Shown here: piece after piece, positions 8,833-16,846 of the stretch
Layout of the letters: each line of letters opens with the position of its first letter
How positions within the stretch are numbered: position 1 is the stretch's first letter
Assembly (NCBI GenBank): GCA_019429405.1
Contig: JAHYIZ010000008.1
Coordinates: forward strand, 19,328 to 83,327
Direction of reading: 5' to 3'
DNA from: Paracoccaceae bacterium
GTDB lineage: Bacteria; Pseudomonadota; Alphaproteobacteria; Rhodobacterales; Rhodobacteraceae
Length of the DNA stretch: 64,000 bases
Made by a program: the position numbers and the translations under genes
The notes under the pieces: generated by a model
Told to the model about the DNA's origin: nothing
What the model saw: the letters and a program-made list of their open reading frames with translations, nothing else
Database searches by the model: none

Positions 8833-10017
8833 TCAGACCGCCGACCCGATGGTTGCGCCGGCTTTGTCGCCACGCGCGCTGGCGGCCGAAAGCGTGTCGC
8901 GCAGCTCTGCCTCCATCTTGGTCAGCTCGATCTCGGCAGCGGCGCGCTTGCGCTTGCCTTCGTCGGCAATGCGCAGGCTGTCTTCGATGGTACCGATCAG
9001 CTCGGCATTCGCCGCCTTGACCGCCTCGATGTCGAACACGCCGCGCTCCATTTCCTCGCGCACGATCTGGTTGGCCTGCCGCAGGTTCTTGGCGTTGGCG
9101 GTCAGCAACTCGTTGGTCAGGTCGTTGGCCGCACGCACCGCCTTGGCGGCTTCGGCGCTGCGCTGAATGGTGACCGCCTGCGCCAGTTGCGTTTCCCACA
9201 AGGGCACAGTGTTGACCAAGGTCGAGTTGATCTTGTTGACAAGGCTCTTGTCGTTTTCCTGCACGAGGCGAATCGAGGGCAAGCTTTGCATGGTGACCTG
9301 CCGCGTCAGCTTGAGGTCGTGCACGCGGCGCTCCAGATCGTCGCGCGCGCTGCGCAGATCGCGCAGTTCCTGCGCCTTCATCACTTGGTCGTTCTCGGCG
9401 GCCGCTGCCACCTCGGCCGCTTTCGCCGGAATCGTGGTGGCATCAAGATCGCGCAGCTTCTCTTCACCGGCGGCGATGTAGAGCGCAAGCTCGTCATAGA
9501 AATTCAGCGTCTTTTCATAAAGCATGTCGAGCGACTTGATGTCTTTCAGCAGCTTGTGTTCGTGGCCCAGCAGGTCGTCGGTGACCTTGTCGATCTGGCC
9601 CTGCACGTTTTCAAAGCGCGCTATGAAGTCGGCAAAGGGGGCGGCGCGGCCGATCAGCTTTTCCCACCAACTGCGGGAACGGCGCACGTCAAGCTCGGAA
9701 ACCGAAAAGCCGCGAATGGTGGTCACGATCTGGCGCAGGCTGTCGCCAGCGGGGCCGACATCCTTGTTTTTCACATCCGCCAGCATTGCCTGGCTGATCT
9801 GTTGCAACTCGCCCTGCGCGCGGGCACCGAAATTGACGATCGAGCCGGTGTCGGCAAGGTCGATCTCGGCGATGCGGCGGCGGATTTCCTCGGCCACCGG
9901 GGCGGGGGCTTCGGCCAGCGGCACCACTTCGGTGCCGGGTTCGGCCAGAACCACGGCAGTTGCTTTTTCGATGGCGGCCAGTTCGGCAGCGGCTTTTTCA
10001 CGCACGTTCTCGGTCAT
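8833..10017 (-). CDS. telA: Toxic-anion-resistance protein TelA family
   Basis: A 394-residue, mostly alpha-helical soluble protein of the TelA/KlaA family, historically linked to tellurite resistance and, in B. subtilis (YceH), to general envelope stress. Family features include LDMLYEKTLNFYDELALYIA, VQLTRQ-like helices (LKLTRQVTMQSLPSIRLVQ), and VPLWETQLAQAVTIQRSAEA near the C-terminal third. The start overlaps the stop of the XpaC gene by four bases (ATGA). XpaC-TelA pairs are widespread, and the pair is the best-known part of this module. Actual tellurite resistance is not implied. Confidence 0.92.
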   Translation of the reverse strand: MTENVREKAAAELAAIEKATAVVLAEPGTEVVPLAEAPAPVAEEIRRRIAEIDLADTGSIVNFGARAQGELQQISQAMLADVKNKDVGPAGDSLRQIVTTIRGFSVSELDVRRSRSWWEKLIGRAAPFADFIARFENVQGQIDKVTDDLLGHEHKLLKDIKSLDMLYEKTLNFYDELALYIAAGEEKLRDLDATTIPAKAAEVAAAAENDQVMKAQELRDLRSARDDLERRVHDLKLTRQVTMQSLPSIRLVQENDKSLVNKINSTLVNTVPLWETQLAQAVTIQRSAEAAKAVRAANDLTNELLTANAKNLRQANQIVREEMERGVFDIEAVKAANAELIGTIEDSLRIADEGKRKRAAAEIELTKMEAELRDTLSAASARGDKAGATIGSAV

Positions 10018-10922
10018 TTTCTGGTCTCCACTGATGACGGGCTTGGCACGCCCTCGCGCGCCAGCCGGTCGCGCAATACTTCTATTTCGATGTCGAGGTC
10101 TTCGCGCCCGTTCTCGATCAGTGCACGGGTTCGCGCGTTGAAATTGGTTTCAAGGTCGGCCAGCAGCGCCTCGTAATCGGCCCGCGCCTTGGCATCGCAG
10201 GTGGCGGCATACAGGTCTGCAAAGCGGATGGTCGCATCGCGCGCACCCATCAGGTAGACCCCCATGTATTTGCGCGCCGCGGTCAGGTCGCGCGGATCAT
10301 CCTCAACGGCGCGGAACATCTCGCGCGCGGTGGCGATGAAAAGCGTCACGCGGGCCTCGAGCTTGCGGTCGCGGGCCCGCAGAATGGCATCTTGCATGGC
10401 GGCCAGCAGCTTTTCGCCCTCGCCCACCGCCCGCGCGACACGGTCTTGCTGAAAGCTGTCGATGCCTTCCATGCCCTTGTCGCGCATCGGATCAAGGCCG
10501 AAGGCCAGCAGGTGCAACGCCACGCCAACAGCGGCCAGAATGACCGGCCCCAGCAGCCCCGCATCAGAGGCGAAGGCGCCAAGCCACACCCCTGCCCCCA
10601 CCAACGCCGCGCCCAGCGCCTTGCGCGGCAAGGCGGGTCGGCGGGCCACCCGGCGGGCGTTGAAGGCCGCCTCGGCGCGAAGCCCCTCGCGGGTGAAAAA
10701 GGCGGCGGCGGCAAAAGCCGCAAAAGCGGCAAGGTCAACCGCAAGCCCGGCGGGCGGCTCGCCAAAGGCGGTCACCAGAAACGGCGCTGCCACCAGCACC
10801 AGCCAGACCGGGCGCCCCGCCAGCCGATGGCGCGGTTCGCCACCGCTGCGCGGCGCCGGGGCTGCGGGCTCGCCCTGCGATGTGCCCTGCGGGCTGAACT
10901 TGCCGCCGAAACGTTCGGCCAT
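10014..10922 (-). CDS. XpaC-family (5-bromo-4-chloroindolyl phosphate hydrolysis) membrane protein
   Basis: A 302-residue protein with a basic/Pro-rich cytoplasmic N-terminus and clustered hydrophobic helices between about residues 40 and 145 (VWLVLVAAPFLVTAF, VDLAAFAAFAAAAFF, AVGVALHLLAFGLDP). A soluble helical C-terminus follows (FSSYLMGARDATIRFADLY-like region). This layout matches the XpaC family, which regularly precedes telA. The name comes from a B. subtilis X-phosphate phenotype and says little about function. The ATG at 10922 overlaps the stop of an upstream 27-residue peptide gene (TGATG); a GTG one codon earlier is possible. Confidence 0.8.
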   Translation of the reverse strand: MAERFGGKFSPQGTSQGEPAAPAPRSGGEPRHRLAGRPVWLVLVAAPFLVTAFGEPPAGLAVDLAAFAAFAAAAFFTREGLRAEAAFNARRVARRPALPRKALGAALVGAGVWLGAFASDAGLLGPVILAAVGVALHLLAFGLDPMRDKGMEGIDSFQQDRVARAVGEGEKLLAAMQDAILRARDRKLEARVTLFIATAREMFRAVEDDPRDLTAARKYMGVYLMGARDATIRFADLYAATCDAKARADYEALLADLETNFNARTRALIENGREDLDIEIEVLRDRLAREGVPSPSSVETRK

Positions 10923-11005
10923 CACACGCCCCCCGTCAAGGCGACGTAAAGCGTCAGCGCCAGCAGCAGAAAAAACGCGACGCGCCGAGTTGCGGACTCT
11001 GACAT
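10922..11005 (-). CDS. 27-residue single-helix membrane peptide, coupled to XpaC
   Basis: A short frame starting MSESATRRV and continuing as one hydrophobic helix (AFFLLLALTLYVALTGGV) with a basic N-terminal flank, as expected for a small inner-membrane protein. Its TGA overlaps the XpaC ATG (TGATG), which favours real translation, and GGGGG lies about 4-5 bases before its ATG. On the same strand TATAAC lies about 50 bases upstream and could be a -10 element. I recognise no family. It could be an authentic small subunit of the XpaC/TelA module or a leader peptide that sets XpaC translation. Confidence 0.55.
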   Translation of the reverse strand: MSESATRRVAFFLLLALTLYVALTGGV

Positions 11006-11095
11006 GGGGCCCCCGGAAACTGTGCCGGAAAACACCCGGCCCTCATGTTATAGGCCCTGGCCTTCGCCTCTACCAGCTTTTCGCAATGCTCCACG

Positions 11096-11124
11096 GGTGG
11101 GAAAGCGCGCCCCGGTTTCCCACC
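11096..11124. terminator. Hairpin downstream of the pseudouridine synthase gene
   Basis: GGTGGGAAA (11096-11104) pairs perfectly with TTTCCCACC (11116-11124). It lies about 95 bases beyond the stop of the leftward pseudouridine-synthase gene and before the XpaC transcript would begin. No T-run follows, so terminator function is uncertain. Confidence 0.4.
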
Positions 11125-11219
11125 TGCGTCACAGGGCAAAGGGTCTTCGCGCCAGCCACACCGACCCCGCACCAGCACTTGTGCGCAGCCCGCGCGGGGT
11201 GCCGTGTGCCCGCCAGATG

Positions 11220-12692
11220 TCAGCTGCGGCTGCGAGGTCCGGGTTTGGCGCCCGGTCTGGGCCCGCCGCGGCTGCCCGCAGGCTTTCCGCCCGGCTTTCC
11301 GCCCGGCTTGTCGCCACGCGACTTGAAGCCCCCGGCGCGCCCCGCGCCTGCGCCAGCGCCGTACGATTTGAACCCCGCCGAGCGCGGCCCCGGTTTGCCC
11401 GCGCCCTCAGGCCTTGGCCCCCGCTCGCCCTCGGCGCGCGGCTTGCCCGCATAGGGCTTGCCGCTGCCGCCCGCGGGCTTGCCGGCGTAGGGCTTACGCT
11501 CACTATCCTCACGCGGCGCATAGGGTTTGCGCTCGCCACCCTCACGCGGCGCATAGGGTTTGCGCTCGCCACCCTCACGGGGCGCGTAAGGCTTGCGCTC
11601 GCCACCCTCACGCGGCGCGTAGGGCTTGCGCTCACCGCCTTCGCGCGGCGCGTAGGGCTTACGCTCTCCACCCTCACGGGATGTGTAAGGCTTGCGCTCA
11701 CCACCCTCGCGCGGCGCGTAGGGTTTGCGCTCGCCACCATCGCGCGGCGCGTAGGGCTTACGCTCGCCACCCTCTCGGGGGGCTGCGGTGGTCGCGGGCC
11801 GGGGCGCACGGGGTTTGCGCGGCCCGGTTGTCTCGGCGCCAGCCTCATCGCGTGACTTGCGCATGAAGGGGCGCGCTTCGGCCTTGCCCTCGGCGGGGCG
11901 CGGGCGGCGCTCTATGCGCTCAGGCGCAGCCTCGTTGCCGGTCAGCAACCGCTCGCCCAGCTGTTCGCGCAGCACCTTGCGCTTGACCTCGACGACATCG
12001 CCCGGCTGCATTTCGTTCAGCCGGAAGGGCCCGTAGGAAACCCGGATCAGCCGGTTCACGGCCAGCTTGACCTCTTCCATCGCGCGGCGGATCTCACGGT
12101 TCTTGCCTTCGCGGATGCCCACGGTCAGCCACGCATTGGCGCCTTGCTGGCGATCGAGGCTGATCTCCATCGGCTGAAAATCCTCGCCGTCGATCACCAC
12201 GCCCCGGCGCAGAGGGTCAAAGGTCGCGGCATCAGGGCGCCCGTTCACCCGCACCCGATATTTGCGCAGCCAGCCAGTTTCAGGCAATTCCAGCCGCCGT
12301 TTCAGGCCGCCATCATTGGTCAGCAGCAGCAACCCTTCGGAATTGAGGTCCAGCCGGCCTACGCTCATCACCCGTGGCATTTCGGCGGGCAGCGTGTCGA
12401 ACACGGTCTGGCGGCCCTTTTCGTCCTTCTCGCTCGTCACCAGCCCCAGCGGTTTGTAGTACAGCCAAAGCCGCGTTTCCTGCGGCGCGTCAATCGGCTT
12501 GCCGTCAAGCGTCACCCGGTCGGCGGGCCCGACATCAAGCGCCGGGCTTTTGATGACCTTTCCGTTCACAGCCACACGGCCCGCAAGGATGATCTTTTCG
12601 GCGTCGCGGCGCGAACAGACCCCGGCGCGCGCCATCACCTTGGCGATGCGGTCGGTCTCGGGCGTTGGCTTGGCGGGCGTGTCGGCGGGCAT
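11220..12692 (-). CDS. rluB: Pseudouridine synthase, RluB/RsuA family, with long repetitive C-terminal tail
   Basis: A 490-residue rRNA pseudouridine synthase. It has an S4 RNA-binding domain (about residues 18-65: RIAKVMARAGVCSRRDAEK, GRVAVNGK) and then the catalytic domain with VGRLDLNSEGLLLLTNDG, whose Asp is the nucleophile. REGKNREIRRAMEEV and RVSYGPF follow. This ~260-residue core is normal. The rest is a basic, disordered tail with nine 11-residue repeats of the type GGERKPYAPRE and then Gly/Lys/Pro-rich sequence. Such tails are common in alphaproteobacterial members and may bind RNA. The frame is open far upstream, but the start at 12692 gives the conserved N-terminus. It is divergent from tadA. 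RluB (23S U2605) versus another RsuA-family specificity is not decidable here. Confidence 0.85.
   Translation of the reverse strand: MPADTPAKPTPETDRIAKVMARAGVCSRRDAEKIILAGRVAVNGKVIKSPALDVGPADRVTLDGKPIDAPQETRLWLYYKPLGLVTSEKDEKGRQTVFDTLPAEMPRVMSVGRLDLNSEGLLLLTNDGGLKRRLELPETGWLRKYRVRVNGRPDAATFDPLRRGVVIDGEDFQPMEISLDRQQGANAWLTVGIREGKNREIRRAMEEVKLAVNRLIRVSYGPFRLNEMQPGDVVEVKRKVLREQLGERLLTGNEAAPERIERRPRPAEGKAEARPFMRKSRDEAGAETTGPRKPRAPRPATTAAPREGGERKPYAPRDGGERKPYAPREGGERKPYTSREGGERKPYAPREGGERKPYAPREGGERKPYAPREGGERKPYAPREGGERKPYAPREDSERKPYAGKPAGGSGKPYAGKPRAEGERGPRPEGAGKPGPRSAGFKSYGAGAGAGRAGGFKSRGDKPGGKPGGKPAGSRGGPRPGAKPGPRSRS
11484..11780 (-). repeat. Nine tandem 33-bp repeats inside the pseudouridine synthase gene
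   Basis: Nine in-frame 33-bp units encode PREGGERKPYA with few substitutions (PRD, PYT, SRE and DSE variants). The copies differ mainly at third codon positions, so they are not brand-new duplications. They are coding repeats, not a CRISPR array: there are no unique spacers. Confidence 0.9.
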
Positions 12693-12797
12693 CGGGCGGC
12701 TCCTCGGGGGCGCGGGCGGAAAGGCTGCTACATAGAGCGCAATGCGGCAAAGGGAAAGCACCTTGCGCGGGGCGTGGTCAACGGGCATTGAAACGCC

Positions 12798-13250
12798 ATG
12801 AGCGCGTTTCGCAGCCATATGGACCAAGCCTTGGCCGAGGCCCGCGCCGCGGGCGCACGCGGCGAGGTGCCCGTGGGTGCGGTCGTGGTGGCGCCGGATG
12901 GAAAGGTGGTGGCCGCCGCAGGCAACCGCACCCGCGAGCTGGCCGACCCTACCGCGCATGCCGAAATCATGGCGCTGCGCGCGGCCTGCGCCGCTGCCGG
13001 GTCCGAACGCCTGCCCGGCCACGCACTTTACGTGACACTTGAACCCTGCCCGATGTGCGCCGCCGCCCTGTCCAATGCCCGCATCGCGCGGCTTTGTTAT
13101 GGCGCGGCAGACCCTAAATCCGGCGGCGTTGCACATGGTGCGCGGGTCTTCAGCCACCCCCAGTGCCACCATGTGCCCGAAGTCTATGACGGCATCGCCG
13201 CCGCCGAGGCCGAAGCCTTGCTCAAGACCTTTTTCGCCGGCCGGCGCTGA
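12798..13250 (+). CDS. tadA: tRNA-specific adenosine deaminase
   Basis: A 150-residue deaminase that converts A34 to inosine in tRNA-Arg(ACG). The zinc site is complete: HAE (His54, catalytic Glu56) and PCPMC (Cys84, Cys87). The N-terminus (HMDQALAEARAAGARGEVPVGAV) and C-terminus match TadA rather than cytidine or guanine deaminases. It is divergent from the pseudouridine synthase, about 105 bases away, and converges on the metal-dependent hydrolase across a long inverted repeat. Confidence 0.95.
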   Translation: MSAFRSHMDQALAEARAAGARGEVPVGAVVVAPDGKVVAAAGNRTRELADPTAHAEIMALRAACAAAGSERLPGHALYVTLEPCPMCAAALSNARIARLCYGAADPKSGGVAHGARVFSHPQCHHVPEVYDGIAAAEAEALLKTFFAGRR

Positions 13251-13257
13251 CCCGTTC

Positions 13258-13344
13258 GGCTTGCCTTGGCCAAAATATCCCCCGCGGAGCGTGCCTTGCA
13301 TGCCTCAAGAGCCTCCGGCGGGGATACTTTAGCCAAGGCAAGCC
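13258..13344. terminator. Long inverted repeat between convergent tadA and hydrolase genes
   Basis: A 13-bp perfect outer stem, GGCTTGCCTTGGC (13258-13270) with GCCAAGGCAAGCC (13332-13344), is extended by an imperfect inner stem (AAAATATCCCC facing GGGGATACTTT). The element fills the whole gap between the two stop codons, so a bidirectional terminator is likely. Its inner arms resemble the AAATACC core of the dispersed hairpin repeat. Confidence 0.7.
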
Positions 13345-14040
13345 TCAGAACGTTATCGGTTCCAGCACCTCGGGTTCGATCACATGCACGTCGGGGGGTA
13401 GCCCCGCTTTCAGCGCGCTTGCGTTTTGTTCGAGCAGCGGAAAGGTGCGGTAATGGCAGGGGATTACGGTTCGGAAGGCAAAGTATTTGCGCGCGGCGTA
13501 TGCGGCGCGCGCCATGTCCATGGTGAAATGCCCGCCGCAGGACAGAATGCCGATATCGGGGCCGTGCAGTTCACCCATCCATTCCATGTCGGCCATGATG
13601 TCGGTATCGCCGGAGACATAGACGGTGTGGCCCTCGCCCGCGATCATGTAGCCCGCCTCGTGGCCGGCATAGACCGGCCCGTTCTTGCCGCCGATCGACG
13701 AAGAGTGGCTGGCCGCAACCATAGTCACGCGGGCGCCACCGAGGCTTAGCGTACCGCCGCGGTTAAAACCAATGCCTTCCAGCTTGTGCTGCGTGCTCCA
13801 GAAATTGATCAGGTCATAGCTGCCGACCATGGGGATGCGCATCTCTTCCGCGATTGCCAGCGCGTCGCCCGCGTGGTCGCCGTGGCCATGGGTCAGCAGC
13901 AGATGCGTGGCCCCCGCCAGCGCCTCGGCACGGCGCGCCTCGGGAAACATCGGATTGCCAGCCAACCAGGGGTCGATCAGCAGCACCGCCTGTTCGATTT
14001 CGATGCGAAAGCCGGAATGGCCAAGCCAGGTGATTTTCAT
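13345..14040 (-). CDS. Metal-dependent hydrolase, UPF0173 / metallo-beta-lactamase fold
   Basis: A 231-residue member of the UPF0173 branch of the metallo-beta-lactamase superfamily. It starts MKITWLGHSGFRIE and holds the metal motif THGHGDHAGDA. Further ligands are in SGDTDIM and a late His (VIPCHYRTFP). Members are annotated only as metal-dependent hydrolases; the substrate is unknown. GAGGAG (about nine bases upstream of the ATG at 14040) supports this start over a frame eight codons longer. It converges on tadA and is divergent from gatCA. Confidence 0.88.
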   Translation of the reverse strand: MKITWLGHSGFRIEIEQAVLLIDPWLAGNPMFPEARRAEALAGATHLLLTHGHGDHAGDALAIAEEMRIPMVGSYDLINFWSTQHKLEGIGFNRGGTLSLGGARVTMVAASHSSSIGGKNGPVYAGHEAGYMIAGEGHTVYVSGDTDIMADMEWMGELHGPDIGILSCGGHFTMDMARAAYAARKYFAFRTVIPCHYRTFPLLEQNASALKAGLPPDVHVIEPEVLEPITF

Positions 14041-14237
14041 GCTGCACTCCTCTCTTTTCGTCACGATACTGCGCCCGTGCGCCTATGCCACGCCGTTTTT
14101 GCGCCCCACCCCGAGCCTGAGCGCCTTGGCCCGCCACATTCGCGCAAGGCGGCCACAGCCTTGGCGGCGCGGGCTTGCGGCCCAAGCCCCGCGCCGCTAA
14201 ACCCGGTGCCAATCGCAGCACCGGGGAACCGCAACCC

Positions 14238-14525
14238 ATGTCCATCGACATCGACACCGCCCGCAAAGTCGCGCATCTGGCGCGGATCCGGGTGCCCGAA
14301 GACAAGCTGCCGGGCCTCGCCGAGCAGCTTTCGGGCATCCTGAGCTTCATGGAACAACTGAACGAGGTTGACGTGACCGGCGTTGAGCCGATGACCTCGG
14401 TCACGCCGATGCGCCTCAAGCGCCGCACCGATGTGGTAACCGACGGCAACATTCAGGCCAGCATCCTGAAAAATGCGCCCGACGCACGCGAGGGCTTCTT
14501 TGCGGTGCCGAAGGTGGTCGAATGA
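14238..14525 (+). CDS. gatC: Asp-tRNA(Asn)/Glu-tRNA(Gln) amidotransferase subunit C
   Basis: The 95-residue small subunit that stabilises GatA in the GatCAB amidotransferase. It shows the family pattern: [17 protein letters not shown] near the start, [21 protein letters not shown] in the middle, and the conserved ending [20 protein letters not shown]. It overlaps gatA by four bases (ATGA). gatB is not in the window, so it must be encoded elsewhere. The frame is open upstream, but the ATG at 14238 gives the family N-terminus. Confidence 0.95.
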   Translation: MSIDIDTARKVAHLARIRVPEDKLPGLAEQLSGILSFMEQLNEVDVTGVEPMTSVTPMRLKRRTDVVTDGNIQASILKNAPDAREGFFAVPKVVE

Positions 14526-16012
14526 GCACGCTTAACACCCTCACCATTGCTGCCGCCCGTGACGCGCTGCGCAAGCGCGAGATCACCTCGGTTGAGCTGA
14601 CCGAGGCTTGCCTGACCGCTGTTGAAGGCGCGGGCGCGCTCAATGCGTTTGTGCACCACACACCCGAGATTGCCCGCGCCCAAGCGAAGGCGGCCGATGA
14701 GCGCCTGCAAGGGCGCGAAGACGCGCCCGCGCTTTGCGGCATTCCCTTGGGCATCAAAGACCTTTTCTGCACCAAGGGCGTGCCCAGTCAGGCCGCGTCA
14801 AACATCCTGCGCGGCTTTAGGCCCGAATACGAAAGCACCGTGACACAAAACCTGTGGGATGCGGGCGCGGTGATGCTGGGCAAGCTCAATATGGATGAGT
14901 TTGCCATGGGCTCATCGAACGAGACCTCGTGTTACGGCAACGTCGTCAACCCGTGGCGGCGCAGCAATGACCCCACGCCGCTGACCCCCGGCGGCTCGTC
15001 GGGTGGCTCTGCCTCGGCGGTGGCGGCAGACCTTTGCCTTGGCGCCACCGGCACCGACACCGGCGGCTCGATCCGCCAGCCCGCTGCCTTTACCGGCATC
15101 GTCGGCATCAAGCCCACCTACGGCCGCGTCAGCCGCTGGGGCGTGGTGGCCTTTGCCTCGTCGCTCGATCAGGCCGGGCCGATGACCAAGACCGTGCGCG
15201 ACGGCGCGATCATGCTGACCACCATGGCCAGCCACGATGCGAAAGACAGCACCAGCGCCGACCTGCCGGTGCCCGATTTCGAAGCCGCGCTGACCGGCGA
15301 CATCCGCGGCAAGAAAATCGGCATCCCGCGCGAATACCGCATGGAAGGCATGCCCGCCGAGATTGAGCGGCTTTGGGCCGAAGGCAGCGCGATGCTGCGC
15401 GATGCGGGCGCCGAAATTGTCGATATCAGCTTGCCGCATACCAAATACGCCCTGCCCGCCTATTATGTCGTGGCCCCCGCCGAGGCCAGTTCCAACCTCG
15501 CGCGCTATGATGGCGTGCGCTACGGCCACCGCGCCAAACTGGGGCCGGGCGACGGCATCACCGAGATGTACGAAAAAACCCGCGCCGAAGGCTTTGGCGC
15601 CGAGGTGCAGCGGCGCATCATGATCGGCACCTATGTGCTGAGCGCCGGGTTCTACGACGCCTATTACAACCGCGCCCGCAAGGTGCGCGCCCTGATCAAG
15701 CGCGACTTCGAACAGGTGTTCGCGGCAGGCATCGACGCGATCCTGACCCCCGCCACCCCGTCCGCCGCCTTTGGCCTTGGCGAAATGGCCGATGCCTCGC
15801 CGGTCGAGATGTACCTCAACGACGTGTTCACGGTGACGGTCAACCTCGCCGGGCTGCCGGGCATCGCGGTGCCCACCGGCTATGATGCCAAGGGCCTGCC
15901 CTTGGGGCTGCAACTGATCGGGCGGCCCTGGGCCGAGGGCGATCTGCTGAATCACGCCTATGTGCTGGAACGCGCGGCGGGGTTTGTAGGCAAGCCCGCG
16001 AAATGGTGGTAA
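14522..16012 (+). CDS. gatA: Asp-tRNA(Asn)/Glu-tRNA(Gln) amidotransferase subunit A
   Basis: The 496-residue amidase subunit releases ammonia from glutamine for amidation of Glu-tRNA(Gln) or Asp-tRNA(Asn). The Ser-cisSer-Lys catalytic triad can be read directly: Lys79 (GIKDLFCT), a Ser in TPGGSSGGS (about 159) and the nucleophile Ser183 ([11 protein letters not shown]). The C-terminal region includes [15 protein letters not shown], typical of bacterial GatA. It is translationally coupled to gatC. Its presence implies the indirect route to Gln-tRNA and/or Asn-tRNA in this organism. Confidence 0.97.
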   Translation: MSTLNTLTIAAARDALRKREITSVELTEACLTAVEGAGALNAFVHHTPEIARAQAKAADERLQGREDAPALCGIPLGIKDLFCTKGVPSQAASNILRGFRPEYESTVTQNLWDAGAVMLGKLNMDEFAMGSSNETSCYGNVVNPWRRSNDPTPLTPGGSSGGSASAVAADLCLGATGTDTGGSIRQPAAFTGIVGIKPTYGRVSRWGVVAFASSLDQAGPMTKTVRDGAIMLTTMASHDAKDSTSADLPVPDFEAALTGDIRGKKIGIPREYRMEGMPAEIERLWAEGSAMLRDAGAEIVDISLPHTKYALPAYYVVAPAEASSNLARYDGVRYGHRAKLGPGDGITEMYEKTRAEGFGAEVQRRIMIGTYVLSAGFYDAYYNRARKVRALIKRDFEQVFAAGIDAILTPATPSAAFGLGEMADASPVEMYLNDVFTVTVNLAGLPGIAVPTGYDAKGLPLGLQLIGRPWAEGDLLNHAYVLERAAGFVGKPAKWW

Positions 16013-16044
16013 GCGGCGCCCAGAACGTTCGAAGGGTGGCTGTG

Positions 16045-16794
16045 ATGCAAGGCAGATATCGGGCAGGGGCCGTTGCGGCGGCGATGCTGGCGCTTGGCGC
16101 TTGCACGGACGGCGCACCGCCCGACCGTGCTGCGGGCGTGGGCTTTGGCGATTACAATGCCTACCTCGCGCAGCGCGAGGCGGCGCTACAGGGCAACGGG
16201 CCAATTCCCCCGGCCCTGTCGCCGCCCTCGGGGGGCGCCACCACGGCCATCAGTGCCGCCCCGCTTGGCAATGCGCCGCTCAACCCGATGGGCGCCGCGC
16301 TGACGGCGCAACCCACGCCCGCAGGCGAGGCGGTGCAACCGCTTGGCGCCGTAGCACCTGCGGCCATTGCCACGGCACCTTTGCCCGTCGCGCCGGGTGC
16401 CGCCGGGATTTCGGACGAGCAGAGCTTCGATGCGGTGGCCGCGCGCGAGTCGATCGAATCCGACAAGGCGCGGATTGAGGCGAACCGTGCCGCCTACGTT
16501 GAAGTGGCGCCCACGCCGCTGCCCGAGCGCGCCGCGAACGCCGGGCCAAACCTTGCCGCCTTCGCGCTGGCCGCAACGAACCGGCTGGGCGAACCGATCT
16601 ACAATCGTCTTGCAATCAAAATTGTCAACCACGACCGCGCCTGCAGCAAATACGCCTCGGCCGACCTCGCGCAGACCGCGTTCTTGCAAAACGGCGGCCC
16701 CGAACGTGACCTAGGCAACCTCGACCCCGATGGCGATGGCTTTGCCTGTAGCTGGGACCCCACGGCCTTCCAATCGGTGCGCGTGCAGCCTTGA
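16045..16794 (+). CDS. Lipoprotein with C-terminal excalibur-like calcium-binding domain
   Basis: A 249-residue predicted lipoprotein with lipobox LALGAC near residue 20 (VAAAMLALGACTDGAPP). A long Ala/Pro-rich low-complexity middle follows. The compact C-terminal domain is ACSKYASADLAQTAFLQ followed by LDPDGDGFACSWDP. The DPDGDGxAC ending is the excalibur Ca2+-binding signature, here with its paired Cys. Such domains are usually attached to surface proteins or nucleases; no nuclease motif is present. The ATG at 16045 follows a weak GGGTGG ribosome-binding site 33 bases after gatA, so it may be cotranscribed with gatCA. Function unknown. Confidence 0.75.
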   Translation: MQGRYRAGAVAAAMLALGACTDGAPPDRAAGVGFGDYNAYLAQREAALQGNGPIPPALSPPSGGATTAISAAPLGNAPLNPMGAALTAQPTPAGEAVQPLGAVAPAAIATAPLPVAPGAAGISDEQSFDAVAARESIESDKARIEANRAAYVEVAPTPLPERAANAGPNLAAFALAATNRLGEPIYNRLAIKIVNHDRACSKYASADLAQTAFLQNGGPERDLGNLDPDGDGFACSWDPTAFQSVRVQP

Positions 16795-16846
16795 AGGGGC
16801 CGCACGAGCAGATGCAGACTGCCATGTGCAGGAAAGTGAGGGCAGC

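Noticed and set aside
8650..10176. A 508-codon plus-strand open frame opposite telA
   Set aside because: Antisense to TelA; composition is typical of a complementary-strand frame and no domain is seen.
8833..10922. Dedicated tellurite resistance operon
   Set aside because: Only the TelA name suggests it; no terB/C/D/Z, tehB or klaB-type genes are present, and TelA-XpaC pairs occur widely outside tellurite resistance.
11484..11780. Regular 33-bp repeats resembling a CRISPR array
   Set aside because: The repeats are contiguous, in frame and encode a constant peptide; there are no spacers and no cas genes.
14912..16204. A 430-codon minus-strand open frame opposite gatA
   Set aside because: Antisense to GatA, which has its full catalytic triad.
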